From assembly GCF_014904065.1 (NCBI RefSeq), contig NZ_JACXJG010000010.1:98902-108895 (forward strand): DNA of 9,994 bases. Direction: 5' to 3'. The DNA is from Gulosibacter sediminis (lineage in GTDB: Bacteria > Actinomycetota > Actinomycetes > Actinomycetales > Microbacteriaceae). The translations under genes and the position numbers were made by a program. Positions 7,478 to 9,994 of this stretch are shown here, one piece after another; positions within the stretch are counted from its first letter, which is position 1; every line of letters starts with the position of its first letter. The notes below the pieces were generated by a model. It saw only the letters and a program-made list of their open reading frames with translations. It was not told where the DNA came from and ran no database searches.

Positions 7478-7506
7478 CGAACGGGGATGCGATCCGTCGC
7501 CGTTCG
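7478..7506 (+). repeat. second intercistronic hairpin upstream of permease ribosome site
   Basis: CGAACGG (7478-7484) pairs with CCGTTCG (7500-7506). Directly inside, GGAT (7485-7488) pairs with ATCC (7492-7495) on a 3-nt loop, leaving a 4-nt bulge (GTCG, 7496-7499). That makes 11 pairs ending 9 nt before the AAGGAGG ribosome site of the next gene. It may modulate translation initiation or act with the larger hairpin just upstream; a chance fold is possible. Confidence 0.4.
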
Positions 7507-7530
7507 TGACATGTCAAGGAGGAGCCGCCG

Positions 7531-8460
7531 ATGCTTTGGTATCTCGGCCGACGCTTGCTGCAACTCATCCCCGTGTTCTTCGGGGCAACATTCCTGATTT
7601 ACAGCCTCGTCTTTCTTTTGCCCGGCGACCCGATCGCCGCGCTGTTCGGAGACCGTCAGCCGTCACAAGCGGCCATTGACGCCATCCGGGCGCAGTATCA
7701 CCTCGATGAACCCTTCATCGCCCAGTACTTCTATTACATTTCGGGCCTCGTCCGCGGTGACTGGGGCACGACCTTCTCGGGTCGCCCTGTCACCGAAGTG
7801 ATGGCCCACGCCTTCCCCATCACCCTGCGCCTCGCGCTGCTCTCGCTCGCATTCGAAGCTGTCGCGGGCATCCTGATCGGCCTCATCGCTGGCCTGCGCA
7901 AGGGCAAGCTCTTCGACGCGAGCGTGCTCGTCGTCAGCCTGCTGCTCATCTCGGTGCCGACGTTCGTCATCGGTTATGTGCTGCAGCTCGTCTTCGCCAT
8001 CAACCTTGGGTGGGCGCGAACTACCGTGAGCGCCGAAGCGCCCTGGGGCGAGCTGATTCTGCCCGCCATCGTGCTCGCGAGCGCATCCTTCGCCTACATC
8101 GTGCGGCTCACGCGCTCGAGCGTCGCCGAAAACATGTCGGCGGACTTCGTGCGCACCGCGACCGCGAAGGGCCTCTCGAGCCGCCGCGTCATCACGGTGC
8201 ACGTCGTGCGCAACTCGCTCATTCCGGTGATCACGTTCCTCGGCATCGACCTCGGTGCGCTCATGGTCGGCGCGATCGTCACCGAGGGCATCTTCAACAT
8301 CAACGGTGTCGGCGGCACGGTCTACCGCGCCGTGACCCTCGGTGAGGGGCCGACTGTCGTGTCGTTCGTCGCCATCATGGTGTTGATCTTCATGCTCGCC
8401 AACCTCCTCGTCGACCTGCTCTACGCGTGGCTTGACCCAAGGATCCGCTATGCCAAATAA
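7531..8460 (+). CDS. peptide ABC transporter permease, DppB/OppB-like
   Basis: Membrane subunit of the peptide importer, 309 residues, about six membrane helices. The N-terminal WYLGRRLLQLIPVFFGATFL with LLPGDP at 29-34 is the classic DppB opening. RYHLDEP-type spacing appears as QYHLDEPFIAQY (55-66), then GDWGTTFSGRPV (76-87). The cytoplasmic EAA loop that docks the ATPase is FVRTATAKGLSSRRV (206-220) with HVVRNSLIPV (224-233). FNINGVGGTVYRAV (255-268) and a C-terminal LLYAWLDPRIRY (296-307) complete the family pattern. ATG 7531 is preceded by a strong AAGGAGG at 7516-7522, the best ribosome site in the window. Its 3' end overlaps the next permease by 11 nt. The gene lies 121 nt after the binding-protein gene, behind two hairpins. 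Confidence 0.95.
   Translation: MLWYLGRRLLQLIPVFFGATFLIYSLVFLLPGDPIAALFGDRQPSQAAIDAIRAQYHLDEPFIAQYFYYISGLVRGDWGTTFSGRPVTEVMAHAFPITLRLALLSLAFEAVAGILIGLIAGLRKGKLFDASVLVVSLLLISVPTFVIGYVLQLVFAINLGWARTTVSAEAPWGELILPAIVLASASFAYIVRLTRSSVAENMSADFVRTATAKGLSSRRVITVHVVRNSLIPVITFLGIDLGALMVGAIVTEGIFNINGVGGTVYRAVTLGEGPTVVSFVAIMVLIFMLANLLVDLLYAWLDPRIRYAK
8439..8443 (+). promoter_or_regulatory. ribosome binding site deciding the DppC-like start
   Basis: AAGGA inside the last codons of the preceding permease lies 6 nt before ATG 8450-8452. It favours this start over the in-frame TTG at 8432, which has no such site and lies deeper in the overlapping gene. Confidence 0.7.
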
Positions 8461-9400
8461 CGCTCGTCTGCAGCAAGAACGCTTCGTCGCACCCGTCTCC
8501 GAGACTCCGGTGCAGGCGGTCGATGCCGTGCGCACGAGCGGCAAGCCACGCACCACCTGGGGCGACGCCTGGGAGTCGATGCGCCGTCGCCCGATGTTCT
8601 GGATCTCGGCGGTGCTCATCGTCATCATCCTGTTCGTCGCTTTCTTCCCCGGCGTCTTCACGAACGAGTCGCCGAACCAGGGCTGCCTGCTCGCGAACAG
8701 CGACGGCTTGCCCACCGCCGGCCACCCATTCGGCTACACCCGCCAGGGCTGTGACGTCTTCGCCCGCGTGCTCTACGGCGCGCAGGCCTCAGTGATCGTC
8801 GGCTTCCTCGCGACTCTGATCGTCGTGCTGTTCGGCGGTGTCGTTGGCGCGCTCGCCGGCTACTACGGCGGCTGGCTCGACACGATCATCTCGCGCGTGG
8901 GCGACATCTTCTTCGCGATCCCGACCGTCCTCGGCGCCATCGTGCTCATGTCGGCCCTCTCGGGTCGCACCCCGCTGCTCGTCGCCCTCGTGATCTCGCT
9001 GTTCGCGTGGCCACAGATCGCGCGCATCATGCGCGGCTCGGTCATGACCGCAAAGCAGTCCGACTACGTGACCGCGTCGATCGCGCTGGGGCTCTCGCGG
9101 TTCCGCATCCTGCTGCGTCACGTACTGCCGAACGCGATCGGCCCCGTCATCGCCGTCGCGACGGTGTCGCTCGGTGTCTACATCGTGGCCGAGTCGACCC
9201 TGTCGTTCCTCGGTATCGGTCTGCCGCCGAGCACGATGTCGTGGGGTAACGACATTTCGCAGGCACGCGCCTCCCTCAACACCAACCCCCTCGTGCTCGT
9301 GTTCCCGGCCGCCGCGCTGTCGCTCACGGTGCTCTCGTTCCTCATGCTCGGTGACGTGGTCACCGACGCGCTCGACCCGAAGGAGCGTGCACGCCGATGA
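8450..9400 (+). CDS. peptide ABC transporter permease, DppC/OppC-like
   Basis: Partner permease of the peptide importer, 316 residues. A cytoplasmic N-tail of about 48 residues ends in the positive MRRRP patch before the first helix (50-66). An extracytoplasmic segment follows, then HPFGYTRQGCDVFARVLYG (92-110), corresponding to the family's HPLGTDQLGRDV-type motif. Further landmarks are the EAA loop YVTASIALGLSRFRI (206-220) with HVLPNAIGPV (224-233), and AESTLSFLGIGLPP (247-260) followed by SWGNDI. It ends LDPKERARR. Two cysteines, C79 and C101, flank the extracytoplasmic stretch; the second stands where many homologues have Arg. ATG 8450 lies 11 nt inside the DppB-like gene with AAGGA upstream. 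The stop overlaps the next gene as ATGA, so expression of the three genes is probably coupled. Confidence 0.95.
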   Translation: MPNNARLQQERFVAPVSETPVQAVDAVRTSGKPRTTWGDAWESMRRRPMFWISAVLIVIILFVAFFPGVFTNESPNQGCLLANSDGLPTAGHPFGYTRQGCDVFARVLYGAQASVIVGFLATLIVVLFGGVVGALAGYYGGWLDTIISRVGDIFFAIPTVLGAIVLMSALSGRTPLLVALVISLFAWPQIARIMRGSVMTAKQSDYVTASIALGLSRFRILLRHVLPNAIGPVIAVATVSLGVYIVAESTLSFLGIGLPPSTMSWGNDISQARASLNTNPLVLVFPAAALSLTVLSFLMLGDVVTDALDPKERARR

Positions 9401-9994
9401 CCACCAGCCCAGCAACTACGCCAGAGACGACGGGCGAGGCCGAGACGCCGCTGCTCGAGATCCGCAACTTGCAGGTGAACTTCGAGACGAAGTCGGGCTC
9501 GGTGCCCGCCGTACGCGGCGTCGACCTCACGATCTTCCCCGGCCAGTCCGTCGCGATCGTGGGCGAGTCGGGCTCGGGTAAGTCGACCACGGCGCAGTCG
9601 ATTATTCAGCTGCTGCCCGGCACCGGTCACGTGACCGGTGGTGAGATTCTCTTCGAGGGGCGCGACCTCACGAAGCTGAGCTCGCGCGAAATCACCGAGC
9701 TGCGCGGCGAGCAGATCGGCTACGTGCCGCAGGACCCGATGTCGAACCTCAACCCGGTATGGACTATCGGGTTCCAGGTCGAGGAGACGATTCGCGCGAA
9801 CAACGTCGCGCACGGCCGCAAGGCGGTGCGCCAGCGCGCGATCGAGGTGCTCACCGAGGCCGGTTTGCCGGATGCGCAGGCTCGCCTTCGCCAGTACCCG
9901 CACGAGTTCTCGGGCGGCATGCGCCAGCGCGCGCTGATCGGTATTGGCATGTCGGCGCGGCCCAAGCTTCTCATCGCCGACGAGCCGACCTCGG
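9397..9994 (+). CDS. peptide ABC transporter ATPase, DppD/OppD-like (3' end outside window)
   Basis: ATP-hydrolysing subunit of the peptide importer. Frame 1 is open from ATG 9397-9399 to the window end, giving 199 complete residues. The start overlaps the TGA of the DppC-like gene (ATGA), with AAGGAG at 9380-9385 upstream. After a Thr/Pro-rich leader of about 18 residues come LLEIRNLQVNFET, Walker A GESGSGKST (56-64), the Q-loop YVPQDPMSNLNP (109-120; glutamine 112), which is diagnostic for the Opp/Dpp ATPases, signature FSGGMRQR (171-178), and Walker B LLIADEP (191-197). The H-loop and the C-terminal oligopeptide domain lie beyond the window. A stand-alone DppD is about 330 residues; actinobacteria also have DppD-DppF fusions of about 550 residues, and the fragment cannot tell these apart. 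Confidence 0.95.
   Translation, partial: MTTSPATTPETTGEAETPLLEIRNLQVNFETKSGSVPAVRGVDLTIFPGQSVAIVGESGSGKSTTAQSIIQLLPGTGHVTGGEILFEGRDLTKLSSREITELRGEQIGYVPQDPMSNLNPVWTIGFQVEETIRANNVAHGRKAVRQRAIEVLTEAGLPDAQARLRQYPHEFSGGMRQRALIGIGMSARPKLLIADEPTS

Noticed and set aside
5910..7568. 552-codon open frame antisense to the peptide-binding-protein gene
   Set aside because: It mirrors the third-position GC bias of the plus-strand gene, its product is Arg/Val/Gly-rich with no recognisable domain, and it has no upstream context. The plus-strand gene has a complete lipoprotein signal and family motifs.
7416..7679. 87-codon open frame beginning in the intercistronic hairpin
   Set aside because: It consists of the hairpin, the DppB-like ribosome site and the start of that gene in another frame; there is no ribosome site and no domain.
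8432..8449. Alternative TTG start six codons upstream for the DppC-like gene
   Set aside because: AAGGA at 8439-8443 is correctly spaced only for ATG 8450, and TTG is a rarer start.

Overview
The window is high-GC DNA with G/C-biased third codon positions and GTG as well as ATG starts. It carries a DtxR/IdeR-type iron box, and its proteins resemble those of high-GC Gram-positive bacteria. An actinobacterium is the best reading. The family Microbacteriaceae is plausible from overall style, but no marker here proves it. Layout: (1) 1-576, + strand, the 3' third of guaB (IMP dehydrogenase). (2) 577-652, a short convergent gap with a candidate hairpin. (3) 653-5441, - strand, a tightly packed five-gene ferric-siderophore uptake operon, read from 5441 towards 653: lipoprotein binding protein, two FecCD-type permeases, ATPase, and a siderophore-interacting FAD reductase. 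(4) 5442-5783, a 342-nt divergent control region with the iron box and two small dyads. (5) 5784-9994, + strand, an oligopeptide/dipeptide ABC importer operon: binding lipoprotein, a hairpin-rich gap, two permeases, and an ATPase cut by the window end.

The iron operon forms a coherent pathway. The lipoprotein captures the ferric siderophore outside the membrane, the two permeases form the channel, the ATPase powers import, and the reductase releases iron inside the cell. Four of its five genes follow the previous gene with an overlap (4, 4 and 11 nt) or an 8-nt gap, so translational coupling is likely. The iron box sits upstream of the first gene and implies repression when iron is replete. 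No siderophore biosynthesis genes are visible, so the siderophore may be made elsewhere or taken from neighbours.

The peptide importer has the usual order A-B-C-D. The binding-protein gene is separated from the first permease by a long perfect hairpin (18-bp arms, extendable inward) and a second smaller hairpin. The downstream genes overlap (11 and 4 nt). This layout fits high expression of the binding protein with lower expression of the membrane parts.

I see no mobile element, CRISPR array, rRNA, tRNA, toxin-antitoxin or defence system. The gene content is ordinary nutrient uptake. The points worth a second look are the iron box, the intercistronic hairpins, the dyads in the control region, and a heptamer (GCATCCG/CGGATGC) that recurs and appears to dictate otherwise rare GAT codons.
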